This document shows positions 18,583 to 27,282 of a stretch of DNA of 64,000 nt, in pieces. The position numbers were made by a program, and so were the translations under genes. Under the pieces are notes generated by a model. It was not told where the DNA came from. It was given only the letters and a program-made list of their open reading frames with translations, and made no database searches. Positions within the stretch are counted from its first letter, which is position 1, and each line of letters begins with the position of its first letter. This DNA is from Pseudomonas sp. LS.1a (lineage in GTDB: Bacteria; Pseudomonadota; Gammaproteobacteria; Pseudomonadales; Pseudomonadaceae): positions 4,566,001 to 4,630,000 of the forward strand of contig NZ_CP092827.1 of the NCBI RefSeq assembly GCF_022533585.1. Reading direction: 5' to 3'.

Positions 18583-19962
18583 TCAATCCGCGATAAAACT
18601 CACCCGCACCCGCAACCCGCCCTTCGCACCGTCATGCAGGCTCACCTGCGCCAGGTGCGCCCGGCAGATCTCGCCAACGATCGCCAGGCCAAGCCCACTG
18701 CCCTGCGCACTGCGCCGGTAGAAGCGCTCGAACACCCGCTCACGCTCGGCCTCGGGAATCCCCGGCCCGTCGTCCTCCACCTCCAGCACCGCCGGCGCCA
18801 GCACCCGCAAGATCACGTTGCCGCCCGCCGGCGTATGGGCCAGGGCATTGTCCACCAGGTTGCTCAACAGCTCGTTGAGCAGCGTCGGCTCACCCTTCAG
18901 CCACACCGGCGCCTCGGCCTCCAGGGCCAGCGCTACCCCGCGCTTGTGCGCCAGCGGTGCCATCGCCATGCCCAGCTCACGAGCCAACTGGCCCAGGTCC
19001 AGGCGCTGCGCGCCGCCTTCGGCAATCGCCCGGGCGCCGTTCTCGACCCGCGCCAGCGACAGCAACTGGTTGGCCAGGTGGGTCAGCCGATCAGTGCCCT
19101 GGGCGGCAGCCTCCAGCGTCTGCCGCCACTCCTGCGGCTCGGCCGAACGCAAGCCCAACTCGATCCGCGCCTTCAGCGCGGCCAGTGGTGTGCGCAACTC
19201 GTGGGCTGCATCGGCGATGAACTGCGCCTGGCGCTCGAACTGGCCGCGCAAACGCTCGGTGAAGTGGTTCAAAGCCCGCACCAGCGGGCTCAGCTCACGC
19301 TGCACCTGCACCACCGGCAAGGCCCGCAGGTCGTCCGGCTGGCGCTCTTCCACCGCGGTGCGCAGGCGCTCCAACGGCCGCAACGCGGCACTCACGGCAA
19401 ACCACACCATCACCAGCGCGCCCAGCGCCAGCATGCCCAGGCGCAGCAGGGTGTCGGCCATCAAACCACGGGCCATGCGTATCCGCGCTTCCTCGGTTTC
19501 GGCCACACGGATTTCCGCCATGCCGTTCATGTTCGGCTCGCTCACTGGCTTCAGCAGGCTGACCACGCGCACGTCCTGGCCCAGATAGGTGGCGTTGTAG
19601 AACCGCGCCAACGCCGGGTAGTCGTCGGTACGTGGCGTGCCCGGCGGCGGCGCTGGCAGGTTCTCGTAACCGGAAATCAGCCGCTGCTGGATGTCCAGCA
19701 CCTGGTAGTAGATGCGCCCGGCACTGTCGTAGGCGAAGGTGTCCAGGGCCACGTAGGGCACATCCGCGCTCAGCGAACCATCCCGCTGGGACAGGCCCGC
19801 GGCAATGGTCCGCGCCGAGGCCAGCAGGGTCCGGTCGTAGGCAGTGTCAGCAGCCTCGCGACCGTTCCAGTAGGCGCTCAGGCCGCTGGCCAGCATCAGC
19901 ACCACCAGCAGCAAGGCCAGGTTGCCGAGCAAGCGCCCGCGCAGGCTGCCGTTGTCACGCAT
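18583..19962 (-). CDS. tctE: Sensor histidine kinase TctE
   Basis: Inner-membrane kinase predicted to sense tricarboxylates and phosphorylate TctD. The start at 19962 (MRDNGSLRGRLLG, 459 aa) is preferred; the in-frame extension to 20082 lies inside tctD. It has two membrane segments (LLGNLALLLVVLMLASGLS and LGMLALGALVMVWFAVSAAL), H-box ADAAHELRTPLAALKAR, N-box LLSNLVDNALAHT and G-boxes EDDGPGIP and GSGLGLAIVGEI. It overlaps tctD by 8 bp. Naming rests on adjacency to the tctCBA operon. Confidence 0.9.
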   Translation of the reverse strand: MRDNGSLRGRLLGNLALLLVVLMLASGLSAYWNGREAADTAYDRTLLASARTIAAGLSQRDGSLSADVPYVALDTFAYDSAGRIYYQVLDIQQRLISGYENLPAPPPGTPRTDDYPALARFYNATYLGQDVRVVSLLKPVSEPNMNGMAEIRVAETEEARIRMARGLMADTLLRLGMLALGALVMVWFAVSAALRPLERLRTAVEERQPDDLRALPVVQVQRELSPLVRALNHFTERLRGQFERQAQFIADAAHELRTPLAALKARIELGLRSAEPQEWRQTLEAAAQGTDRLTHLANQLLSLARVENGARAIAEGGAQRLDLGQLARELGMAMAPLAHKRGVALALEAEAPVWLKGEPTLLNELLSNLVDNALAHTPAGGNVILRVLAPAVLEVEDDGPGIPEAERERVFERFYRRSAQGSGLGLAIVGEICRAHLAQVSLHDGAKGGLRVRVSFIAD

Positions 19963-20626
19963 CGCGGTGCTCGAGCAGGTAGCCCAGGCCACGGAAGGTG
20001 ACAATGGCCACCGGCTGGCCGTCGAGCTTCTTGCGCAGGCGGTGGATGTAGATTTCGATGGCGTCGGGGCTGGCCTCTTCATCCAGGCCGAACACCTGGG
20101 CGGCCAGTTGCTCCTTGCTCATCACCCGGCCCGGACGGGCGATCAGCGCTTCCAGTACGCTTTGCTCGCGTGAGGTCAGGGTCAGGTTGTCGCCACCCAG
20201 CGTGAAGCGCCGGGTGTCCAGGTCGTACACCAGCGGCCCGCAGCGTTGCTGGCGCTCGCCACCGAGCACGCTGCGGCGCAGCAGGGCCTTGACCCGTGCT
20301 TCCAGCTCGGTCAGCTCGAACGGTTTGGCCAGGTAGTCGTCGGCGCCCAGGTTAAGACCGTGGACCCGGTCCTTGACGTCGCTGCGTGCGGTCAGCATCA
20401 GCACCGGCAGGGTCTTGCCACGGCCACGCAAGCGCGCCAGCACCTCGAAGCCGTCCATGCGCGGCAAGCCGACATCCAGCACGGCCACGGCGTATTCCTC
20501 GCTGGCCAGGGCCAGGTCGGCGGCCACGCCGTCATGCAGCACATCAACGGTCAGGCCATGGCTCTTCAAGGCCTGGGCCACGCTTTCGGCCAGTTGCAGG
20601 TGGTCTTCGACCAGCAGCACACGCAT
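19955..20626 (-). CDS. tctD: Response regulator TctD
   Basis: OmpR-family activator predicted to switch on the divergent porin and tctCBA genes. The 223-residue product starts MRVLLVEDHLQLAESVAQAL; phosphoacceptor aspartate in AVAVLDVGLPRMDG; lysine in DDYLAKPFEL; C-terminal winged helix with TSREQSVLEALIARPGRVM. It is transcribed away from opdH across a 200-bp intergenic region that carries candidate binding repeats at 20703-20734. Confidence 0.92.
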   Translation of the reverse strand: MRVLLVEDHLQLAESVAQALKSHGLTVDVLHDGVAADLALASEEYAVAVLDVGLPRMDGFEVLARLRGRGKTLPVLMLTARSDVKDRVHGLNLGADDYLAKPFELTELEARVKALLRRSVLGGERQQRCGPLVYDLDTRRFTLGGDNLTLTSREQSVLEALIARPGRVMSKEQLAAQVFGLDEEASPDAIEIYIHRLRKKLDGQPVAIVTFRGLGYLLEHRDA

Positions 20627-20702
20627 CGGAATCTCCCTGCTCGGGTGGGACGGTGGCGCGGAGTGTACCGCTGTCGGCAGGCCTGTGAAGCCCCTGTCGA
20701 CA

Positions 20703-20734
20703 AACCTTTCACGCTGAAAGGTTAGCGAAAGGTT
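20703..20734. promoter_or_regulatory. Candidate TctD operator: inverted and direct GAAAGGTT repeats
   Basis: AACCTTTCA (20703-20711) and TGAAAGGTT (20715-20723) are perfect 9-bp inverted arms around CGC. A further CGAAAGGTT (20726-20734) repeats the right arm exactly 11 bp, one helical turn, later. OmpR-family regulators bind such 11-bp direct repeats. The site lies between tctD and opdH, about 95-125 bp before the porin start. Confidence 0.55.
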
Positions 20735-20800
20735 GGTTACCTAGCATCGCACCACGGTCGCCCTTCGCGCCGAAAAAAGCACCAGCAAGGTGCAACGAAT

Positions 20801-20811
20801 AAGAACAATAA
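20801..20811 (+). promoter_or_regulatory. A-rich Hfq/Crc-type motif before opdH
   Basis: AAGAACAATAA follows the AANAANAA pattern recognised by Hfq with Crc in catabolite repression. It ends 2 bp before the GGAG ribosome site (20814-20817), so occupancy would block translation initiation. Confidence 0.55.
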
Positions 20812-20826
20812 ACGGAGCCATCAGTG

Positions 20827-22116
20827 ATGCTGTCATTGCAGCCGCAGGCGTTTGCGCCTACCCGTCCCTTTGCCGCACGCCCCTCCGCCATCGCCAGCGC
20901 CCTCGCGCTTGCCGGTGTCGCCCCGCTGAGCCAGGCCGCCTTCTTCGAAGACAGCACGGCCACCTTCGAAACCCGCAACATGTACTTCAACCGCGACTTC
21001 CGCGACGGCACCAGTGCGCAGCAATCCAAGCGCGACGAGTGGGCCCAGGGCTTCATGCTCAACTTCGAGTCTGGCTACACCGATGGCACCGTGGGCTTCG
21101 GCCTGGATGCGCTGGGCATGCTCGGCATCAAGCTCGACTCCAGCCCCGACCGCACCGACACCGGCCTGCTGCCGACCCACGATGACGGCAAGGCCGCCGA
21201 CGAATACTCCAAGCTCGGCCTGACCGGCAAGGTGAAGGTGTCGCAGACCGAACTGAAGATCGGCACCCTGATCCCCGAACTGCCGACCCTGCAGCCCAAC
21301 GACGGGCGCATCCTGCCGCAAACCTTCGAAGGTGGCCTGCTCACCTCGAAGGAGGTCAAGGGCCTGACCTTCACCGGCGGCCGACTGGACAAGGCCAAGG
21401 ACCGCAACGACACCAACTGGGAAGACCTGGCCCTGAACAACAAGAACGGCCGTTTCGGTGGCTCGTTCAGCGCCGATAACCTGGACCTGGCCGGCCTCGA
21501 CTACCAGTTCACCGATCGCATCACCGGCAGCTACCACTTTGCCCAGCTCGACGATATCTACCGCCAGCACTTCATCGGCATGGTCGCCACCCAGCCGTGG
21601 GGCCCGGGTACCTTCGGCGCCGACCTGCGCCTGGCCGTGAGTGACGACGCCGGCGCCGCCAAGGCCGGCAACATCGACAACACCACTGTCAACGGCATGC
21701 TCAGCTACGCCCTGGGCGGGCACAAGGTCAGCGCCGCCTGGCAGCAGCTGTCCGGCGACAGCGCCTTCCCGTACGTCGATGGTGCCGACCCGTACCTGGT
21801 CAACTTCGTCCAGATCAACGACTTCGCCGGCGCCGACGAGCGCTCCTGGCAAGCGCGCTACGACTACAACTTTGCCGCACTCGGCGTACCCGGCCTGACC
21901 TTCATGACCCGCTACATCAGCGGCGACAACGTCAGCCGCGCCGCCGGTGGCGAGGGCAAGGAGTGGGAGCGCAACACCGAACTGAAGTACGTGGTACAAA
22001 GCGGCCCGTTGAAGAACGTCGCCGTGCGCCTGCGCAACGCCACCTTCCGCTCCAACTTCGCCCGCGACGCGGACGAGGTACGGCTGCTGGTGAGCTACAG
22101 CGTGGCGCTGTGGTAA
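20827..22116 (+). CDS. opdH: OprD-family porin, OpdH-like (tricarboxylate uptake)
   Basis: Outer-membrane channel of the OprD family, predicted from its neighbours to pass tricarboxylates such as cis-aconitate or citrate. About 429 residues; ATG 20827 is used, although GTG 20824 also fits the GGAG site. The N-terminal leader is long, with the hydrophobic part SAIASALALAGVAPLSQA before AFFEDS. The mature part begins like OprD proteins (TATFETRNMYFNRDFRDG) and ends with aromatic SYSVALW. It is followed 46 bp later by tctC. Confidence 0.88.
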   Translation: MLSLQPQAFAPTRPFAARPSAIASALALAGVAPLSQAAFFEDSTATFETRNMYFNRDFRDGTSAQQSKRDEWAQGFMLNFESGYTDGTVGFGLDALGMLGIKLDSSPDRTDTGLLPTHDDGKAADEYSKLGLTGKVKVSQTELKIGTLIPELPTLQPNDGRILPQTFEGGLLTSKEVKGLTFTGGRLDKAKDRNDTNWEDLALNNKNGRFGGSFSADNLDLAGLDYQFTDRITGSYHFAQLDDIYRQHFIGMVATQPWGPGTFGADLRLAVSDDAGAAKAGNIDNTTVNGMLSYALGGHKVSAAWQQLSGDSAFPYVDGADPYLVNFVQINDFAGADERSWQARYDYNFAALGVPGLTFMTRYISGDNVSRAAGGEGKEWERNTELKYVVQSGPLKNVAVRLRNATFRSNFARDADEVRLLVSYSVALW

Positions 22117-22136
22117 CCCCATAGCGATAACTTGAT

Positions 22137-22144
22137 AACAACAA
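22137..22144 (+). promoter_or_regulatory. A-rich Hfq/Crc-type motif before tctC
   Basis: AACAACAA is an exact AANAANAA match, 6 bp before the CGGAG ribosome site (22151-22155) of tctC. Together with the motif before opdH it suggests catabolite repression of the whole uptake operon. Confidence 0.5.
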
Positions 22145-22162
22145 CGCTCACGGAGATTGACG

Positions 22163-23143
22163 ATGACCTTTTCACTGCGCCGCCTCGTCCTCGCTACCGG
22201 CTGCCTGCTGCTGGCCGGCAACGCCCTCGCTGCCGAACCTAAACGCCCCGAATGCATTGCCCCCGCCTCGCCCGGTGGTGGCTTCGACCTGACCTGCAAG
22301 CTGGTACAAAGCGCCCTGGTGCAGGAGAAGATTCTCAGCAAGCCGATGCGCGTCACCTACATGCCCGGTGGTGTCGGCGCGGTGGCCTACAACGCCGTGG
22401 TCGCCCAGCGCCCGGCCGATGCCGGCACCCTGGTGGCCTGGTCCAGCGGCTCGTTGCTGAACCTGGCCCAGGGCAAGTTCGGCCGCTTCGACGAGAACGC
22501 CGTGAAATGGCTGGCCGCCGTCGGCACCAGCTACGGCGCCATCGCGGTGAAGAGCGACTCGCCCTACAAGACCCTCGACGACCTGGTCGCAGCGCTGAAA
22601 AAAGACCCGAGCAAGGTGGTGATCGGCTCTGGCGGCACCGTGGGTAGCCAGGACTGGATGCAGACGGCGCTGATCGCCAAGGCCGCCGGCATCAACCCGC
22701 GCGACCTGCGCTACGTGGCGCTGGAAGGCGGCGGCGAAATTGCCACGGCGTTGCTGGGCGGGCATATCCAGGTCGGCTCGACCGACATCTCCGACTCCAT
22801 GCCACACATTCAGAGCGGCAACATGCGCATCCTCGCGGTGTTCTCGGAAAAGCGCCTGGACGAGCCCGAGATGAAAGACATCCCCACCGCCAAGGAACAG
22901 GGCTACGACATCGTCTGGCCAGTGGTGCGCGGCTTCTACCTGGGGCCAAAGGTGAGCGACGAGGATTACGCCTGGTGGAAGCAGTCGTTCGACAAGATGC
23001 TGGCCTCGGAAGACTTCGCCAAGCTGCGTGACCAGCGCGAGCTGTTCCCGTTCGCCATGACCGGCGAAGAGCTGGACGGCTATGTGAAGAAGCAAGTGGC
23101 TGACTACAAGGCGCTGGCCAGGGAATTTGGCCTGATCCAGTAA
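22163..23143 (+). CDS. tctC: Tricarboxylate-binding periplasmic protein TctC
   Basis: Substrate-binding component of a tripartite tricarboxylate transporter (Bug/TctC family). About 326 residues from ATG 22163, which has CGGAG at good spacing. Signal peptide MTFSLRRLVLATGCLLLAGN then ALAAEPKRP. The mature part has ECIAPASPGGGFDLTCKLVQ and the YMPGGVGAVAYNAV segment, the conserved ligand-loop regions of this family. A REP pair separates it from tctB. Confidence 0.94.
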   Translation: MTFSLRRLVLATGCLLLAGNALAAEPKRPECIAPASPGGGFDLTCKLVQSALVQEKILSKPMRVTYMPGGVGAVAYNAVVAQRPADAGTLVAWSSGSLLNLAQGKFGRFDENAVKWLAAVGTSYGAIAVKSDSPYKTLDDLVAALKKDPSKVVIGSGGTVGSQDWMQTALIAKAAGINPRDLRYVALEGGGEIATALLGGHIQVGSTDISDSMPHIQSGNMRILAVFSEKRLDEPEMKDIPTAKEQGYDIVWPVVRGFYLGPKVSDEDYAWWKQSFDKMLASEDFAKLRDQRELFPFAMTGEELDGYVKKQVADYKALAREFGLIQ

Positions 23144-23164
23144 CACTGGCCGGAGTCACCACAA

Positions 23165-23302
23165 TCCCTGTGGGAGCGGCCTTGTGCCGCGATGGGCCGC
23201 ACGGCGGCCCCTGTATCAGCCGATGCGATGCTTCAGACAGATCGCAGTGGCAGGTTTGCGGCCGCTTCGCGCCCGATCGCGACGCAAGGCCGCTCCCACA
23301 GG
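23165..23302. repeat. REP pair inside the tct operon
   Basis: CCTGTGGGAGCGGCCTTGTG (left) and CGCGACGCAAGGCCGCTCCC (right, followed by ACAGG) face each other across about 95 bp. The element fills the tctC-tctB gap. B-type core. A stable hairpin here would protect the tctC message and favour excess binding protein over membrane subunits. Confidence 0.85.
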
Positions 23303-23342
23303 ATTTGCATCTCGCTTGAGCGATCCCAACGAGGACTCTCTG

Positions 23343-23801
23343 ATGATCCTGCAACGCATCTTCGCCCTGGCCCTGCTGGCGGTGTGCGCCGCCCTGGCCG
23401 TGATGGCCTGGCCTTACCAGGCGGCGTTTTCCTATGAACCGGTGGGCCCGCGCGCCTACCCGCTGTTGATGCTCGGCCTGATGGGCCTGGGCCTGCTGTA
23501 CCTGGTGTTCCGCCCCACGCCCATCGTGCGCAAGGACGACGAGCCGGAACTGGACCGTGAAACCCTGACCAAGATCGCCGCCTGCGTCGGCCTGCTGATC
23601 GTTTTCGCCAGCACCTTCGAAGCCTTGGGCTTCATCCTCAGCGCCATCCTGGTCGGCGTGCCCATGGCCCGCCTGTACGGCGGCCGCTGGCTGCACAGCT
23701 TCATCGTGGTGGCGGGCATGAGCCTGTTCCTCTACTGGCTGTTCGACCGCGTCATGGACGTGCCCCTGCCCCTTGGCCTGCTGAGCGCACTGGAGAACTG
23801 A
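23343..23801 (+). CDS. tctB: Tricarboxylate transporter small membrane subunit TctB
   Basis: Small membrane component of the TTT transporter, 152 residues from ATG 23343 with GAGGA upstream; the longer in-frame extension to 23184 runs through the REP pair. Four membrane segments are visible (IFALALLAVCAALAVMAW, the LLMLGLMGLGLLYLVF region, ACVGLLIVFASTFEALGF and FIVVAGMSLFLYWLF). It is 3 bp before tctA. Confidence 0.92.
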   Translation: MILQRIFALALLAVCAALAVMAWPYQAAFSYEPVGPRAYPLLMLGLMGLGLLYLVFRPTPIVRKDDEPELDRETLTKIAACVGLLIVFASTFEALGFILSAILVGVPMARLYGGRWLHSFIVVAGMSLFLYWLFDRVMDVPLPLGLLSALEN

Positions 23802-23804
23802 CAC

Positions 23805-25319
23805 ATGGATACCTTGAGCTACCTGGGCCAGGGCTTCGGCGTCGCCCTGTCCCCCTACAACCTGGTCACCGCCCTGTCCGGCACGCTGATCGGTACCGTG
23901 GTCGGCCTGCTGCCGGGCCTGGGCCCGATCAACGGCGTGGCCCTGCTGATCCCCATCGCCTTCGCCCTCGGCCTGCCGCCGGAATCGGCGCTGATCCTGC
24001 TGGCGGCGGTGTACCTGGGCTGCGAGTACGGTGGGCGCATCAGTTCGATCCTGCTGAACATCCCCGGCGAAGCCTCGACGGTAATGACCACCCTCGACGG
24101 CTACCCGATGGCCCGCAATGGCCTGGCGGGCGTCGCGCTGTCGCTGTCGGCCTGGAGTTCGTTCATCGGTGCGCTGATTGCCACCTGCGGCATGGTGCTG
24201 TTCGCCCCGCTGCTGGCGAAATGGGCAATCGCCTTCGGCCCGGCTGAGTACTTCGTGCTGATGGTGTTCGCCATCGTCGCCCTTGGCGGCATGGCCGGCG
24301 ACAAGCCGTTGAAAACCTTCATTGCCGCACTGATCGGCCTGTTCCTGTCGGCAGTCGGTATCGATGCCAACAGTGGCGTGTACCGCTTCACCGGCGACAG
24401 CGTGCACCTGGCCGACGGCATCCAGTTCGTGGTGCTGGTGCTGGGCCTGTTCTCCATCAGCGAAATCCTCCTGCTGCTGGAAAAGACCCACCATGGCCAC
24501 CAGGCGGTCAAGGCCACCGGGCGCATGCTGTTCAACCTCAAGGAAGCGGCGTCGGTGTTCATGGTCAATATCCGCTGCGGCCTGCTGGGCTTCATCATGG
24601 GTGTGCTGCCAGGTGCCGGTGCAACACTGGCGAGTGCCGTGGCCTACATGACCGAAAAACGCCTGGCAGGTGAAAAAGGCCAATTCGGCAAGGGCGACGC
24701 CCGTGGCCTGGCCGCCCCGGAAACCGCCATTGGCGCCTCCTGCTGCGGCGCCCTGGTACCGATGCTGACCTTGGGCGTACCCGGCTCGGGCACCACCGCG
24801 GTGATGATCGGCGCACTGACCCTGTACAACATCACCCCTGGCCCACTGTTGTTCGAACAGCAGCCAGACATCGTCTGGGGCCTGATCGCCTCGCTGTTCA
24901 TCGCCAACATCATGCTGGTGATCCTCAACATCCCGATGATCCGCATCTTCACCCGCATCCTCGCCGTGCCGAACTGGGCGCTGGTGCCGGTGATCGCCAT
25001 CATCACGGCGATCGGCGTGTATGCAGTGCATGCCACCACCTTCGACCTGTTCCTGATGGTCGGCATCGGCATCATGGGCTATATCCTGCGCAAGCTCGAC
25101 TTCCCGCTGTCGCCGATTCTGCTCGGCTTCATCCTCGGAGGGCTGATGGAGCAAAACCTGCGCCGGGCGCTGTCGATCTCCAACGGCGAACTGGGCATCC
25201 TCTGGTCGAGCCCGATCAGCATGTCGGTGTGGGTACTGACCCTTTGCATGCTGACCCTGCCGCTGCTGCGTATCTGGCGCAAACGCAGCCTGCAGCGCCG
25301 GGCGATGGCCGATGCCTGA
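23805..25319 (+). CDS. tctA: Tricarboxylate transporter large membrane subunit TctA
   Basis: Main membrane subunit of the TTT transporter, 504 residues with about a dozen membrane segments. The two conserved glycine-rich family motifs are present in the duplicated halves: GLLPGLGPINGVALLIP near the N-terminus and GVLPGAGATLASAVAYM in the middle. The segment ETAIGASCCGALVPMLTLGV then PGSGTTAVMIGAL is typical. Its end overlaps the next gene by 8 bp. Confidence 0.95.
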   Translation: MDTLSYLGQGFGVALSPYNLVTALSGTLIGTVVGLLPGLGPINGVALLIPIAFALGLPPESALILLAAVYLGCEYGGRISSILLNIPGEASTVMTTLDGYPMARNGLAGVALSLSAWSSFIGALIATCGMVLFAPLLAKWAIAFGPAEYFVLMVFAIVALGGMAGDKPLKTFIAALIGLFLSAVGIDANSGVYRFTGDSVHLADGIQFVVLVLGLFSISEILLLLEKTHHGHQAVKATGRMLFNLKEAASVFMVNIRCGLLGFIMGVLPGAGATLASAVAYMTEKRLAGEKGQFGKGDARGLAAPETAIGASCCGALVPMLTLGVPGSGTTAVMIGALTLYNITPGPLLFEQQPDIVWGLIASLFIANIMLVILNIPMIRIFTRILAVPNWALVPVIAIITAIGVYAVHATTFDLFLMVGIGIMGYILRKLDFPLSPILLGFILGGLMEQNLRRALSISNGELGILWSSPISMSVWVLTLCMLTLPLLRIWRKRSLQRRAMADA

Positions 25320-26343
25320 TCGCTGGTTGCCGTTGTTTGTCGCAACCGGGCTGGTCGGCCTTGCTGGCGGTTTTGCCGCCAGCAAGGTCGGCTGGCCTTT
25401 GCCGTGGATGGTCGGCTCGCTGCTGGCGATCATCCTGGTACGCTGCCTGACACGCTGGCAGCTGCCGGAAATCCCCAATGGCCGCAAGTGCGGGCAGTGG
25501 ATCATCGGCATCGGCATTGGCCTGCACTTCACCCCGGCGGTGATCGAGCAGGTGGCCAGCCATTTCGCACTGATCTTCTTCGGCGCACTGTTCACCACCC
25601 TGTCCAGCGTGATCAGCGTATGGCTGCTGCGGCGCAGCGGTGAGGATCGTGCCACTGCGTTCTTCGCCAGCATGCCGGGCGGTTCGGGGGAGATGGTCAA
25701 CCTTGGCGCGCGCAATGGCGCAGTGCTCAGCCAGGTGGCGGCGGCGCAGAGCCTGCGCGTACTGGCGGTGGTACTGTGCGTGCCGGCGCTGTTCAAGTTC
25801 CTGCTGGGTGACGGGGTGCCGTTGAATCACACCGGCAGCGTGAACTGGGGCTGGCTGGCATTGATTGCCCCGCTGGGCATTGCCGCTGCGTTGCTCTGGC
25901 AGCGTTTGCGCCAGCCCAACCCGTGGTTGTTCGGGCCATTGCTGGTGGCAGCGACGGTGAGCCTTGCCGGCAACCTGCAGATTGCCCTGCCCAATGGCGC
26001 CAGCCAGATCGGCCAGTGGCTGATCGGCAGCGGCCTGGCCTGCCACTTCAACCGGGCGTTCTTCCGCCGCGCCCCCTGGTTCCTTGGGCGTACCCTGGTG
26101 GCCACGGCGTTGTGCATGGCGATTGCCGGCAGTGCGGCCTGGGTATTGAGCGTGATGAGCGGGCTGGATTTGCGTTCGCTGACGCTAGGGATGATGCCGG
26201 GCGGGATTGCCGAGATGAGCCTGACGGCAGAGACCCTGCAGTTGTCGGTGCCGCTGGTGACGGCACTGCAGGTGATGCGCTTGTTGTTCGTGCTGTTTCT
26301 GGCGGAGCCGTTGTTCCGGGTGTGGAATGCAACCCCGGAATGA
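25312..26343 (+). CDS. AbrB-family membrane protein (343 aa)
   Basis: Polytopic protein with two homologous halves, each with the pattern of AbrB/AidB-regulator-type membrane proteins (GFAASKVGWPLPWMVGSLLA in the first half, NLQIALPNGASQIGQWLIGS in the second, and MPGGSGEMVNLGARNGA / MMPGGIAEMSLTAETLQ as paired motifs). It overlaps tctA by 8 bp, so it is the last gene of the tct operon. Its transport substrate is not known; a role in carboxylate handling is inferred only from the operon. Confidence 0.8.
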   Translation: MPDRWLPLFVATGLVGLAGGFAASKVGWPLPWMVGSLLAIILVRCLTRWQLPEIPNGRKCGQWIIGIGIGLHFTPAVIEQVASHFALIFFGALFTTLSSVISVWLLRRSGEDRATAFFASMPGGSGEMVNLGARNGAVLSQVAAAQSLRVLAVVLCVPALFKFLLGDGVPLNHTGSVNWGWLALIAPLGIAAALLWQRLRQPNPWLFGPLLVAATVSLAGNLQIALPNGASQIGQWLIGSGLACHFNRAFFRRAPWFLGRTLVATALCMAIAGSAAWVLSVMSGLDLRSLTLGMMPGGIAEMSLTAETLQLSVPLVTALQVMRLLFVLFLAEPLFRVWNATPE

Positions 26344-26349
26344 CTGTGA

Positions 26350-26444
26350 CGGCCTCTTCGCGGGTAAACCCGCTCCCACAGGGACCACACAGGCCCTGAG
26401 GGTAGCGCTGTACCTGTGGGAGCGGGTTCACCCGCGAAGAAGGC
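26350..26444. repeat. Inverted pair of REP elements, A type
   Basis: GCGGGTAAACCCGCTCCCAC then AGGG faces CCTGTGGGAGCGGGTTCACC then CGCGAAGAAGG. It lies between the end of the tct operon and the convergent ung gene. Confidence 0.9.
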
Positions 26445-26463
26445 GACGCGGTCTTTCAGGTGA

Positions 26464-27156
26464 TCACAGCGGCGGCAACGCCCAGTTGATCGGCGCCAGC
26501 CCGCGCTGCTGGAGGAAACTGTTGGCCCGGCTGAAATGCCCGCACCCCAGGAACCCACGGTAAGCCGACAACGGCGACGGATGCACCGACTTCAGCACCA
26601 GGTGCTTGGTCCCGTCGATCAGCTTCTGCTTGCTTTGCGCATGCGAGCCCCACAACAGGAACACCACGTTCGGGCACTGCTCGCTGACCACCTGGATGAC
26701 CCGGTCGGTAAAGAACTCCCACCCCTTCTTGGCATGCGACGCGGCATTGGCGCGCTCCACGGTCATGGTCGTGTTGAGCAACAGCACACCCTGCTCGGCC
26801 CAGCTCTGCAGGTAGCCATGATTGGCAATCGGGATGTTCAGGTCGCGCTGCAGCTCCTTGTAGATGTTGACCAGCGACGGTGGCGTGGCCACGCCCGGCT
26901 GCACCGAGAAGCACAGGCCATGGGCCTGGCCCGGCCCGTGGTAAGGGTCCTGGCCGAGGATGACCACCTTCACCTGGTCCAGCGGCGTCGAGTTGAGGGC
27001 ATTGAAGATCAACGGCCCTGGCGGGTAGATCTCTTTGCCGGCGGCGTATTCGCTGCGCAGGAACTCGCGCAGCTGATGCATGTAGGGCTGGTCGAATTCG
27101 GCGCGCAAGGCGGCCTTCCAGCTGGGTTCGAGTTTGATGCGATCGTCGTCAGTCAT
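26464..27156 (-). CDS. ung: Uracil-DNA glycosylase
   Basis: Removes uracil from DNA in base-excision repair. I chose ATG 27156 ([17 protein letters not shown], 230 aa), the usual family length; the extension to 27411 is spurious. The catalytic aspartate motif [18 protein letters not shown] and the C-terminal [11 protein letters not shown] loop are intact. Confidence 0.96.
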   Translation of the reverse strand: MTDDDRIKLEPSWKAALRAEFDQPYMHQLREFLRSEYAAGKEIYPPGPLIFNALNSTPLDQVKVVILGQDPYHGPGQAHGLCFSVQPGVATPPSLVNIYKELQRDLNIPIANHGYLQSWAEQGVLLLNTTMTVERANAASHAKKGWEFFTDRVIQVVSEQCPNVVFLLWGSHAQSKQKLIDGTKHLVLKSVHPSPLSAYRGFLGCGHFSRANSFLQQRGLAPINWALPPL

Positions 27157-27282
27157 GGGGCCTTCCATAAACAATGGCGCGACACTAGGTAAGCCCTTCC
27201 CGCTTGTCAAACGATCCGACCGACGACCGGCATGTTCGGCCAGGCAAGCCATACTTGTGCGATGACTTGCGCGAGGTTGTCC

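Noticed and set aside
22692..25796. A 1034-codon minus-strand open frame antisense to the tct genes
   Set aside because: High G+C codon bias keeps antisense frames open. The plus strand encodes clear TctC, TctB and TctA, and the antisense product is low-complexity His/Gln/Ala-rich without any motif.
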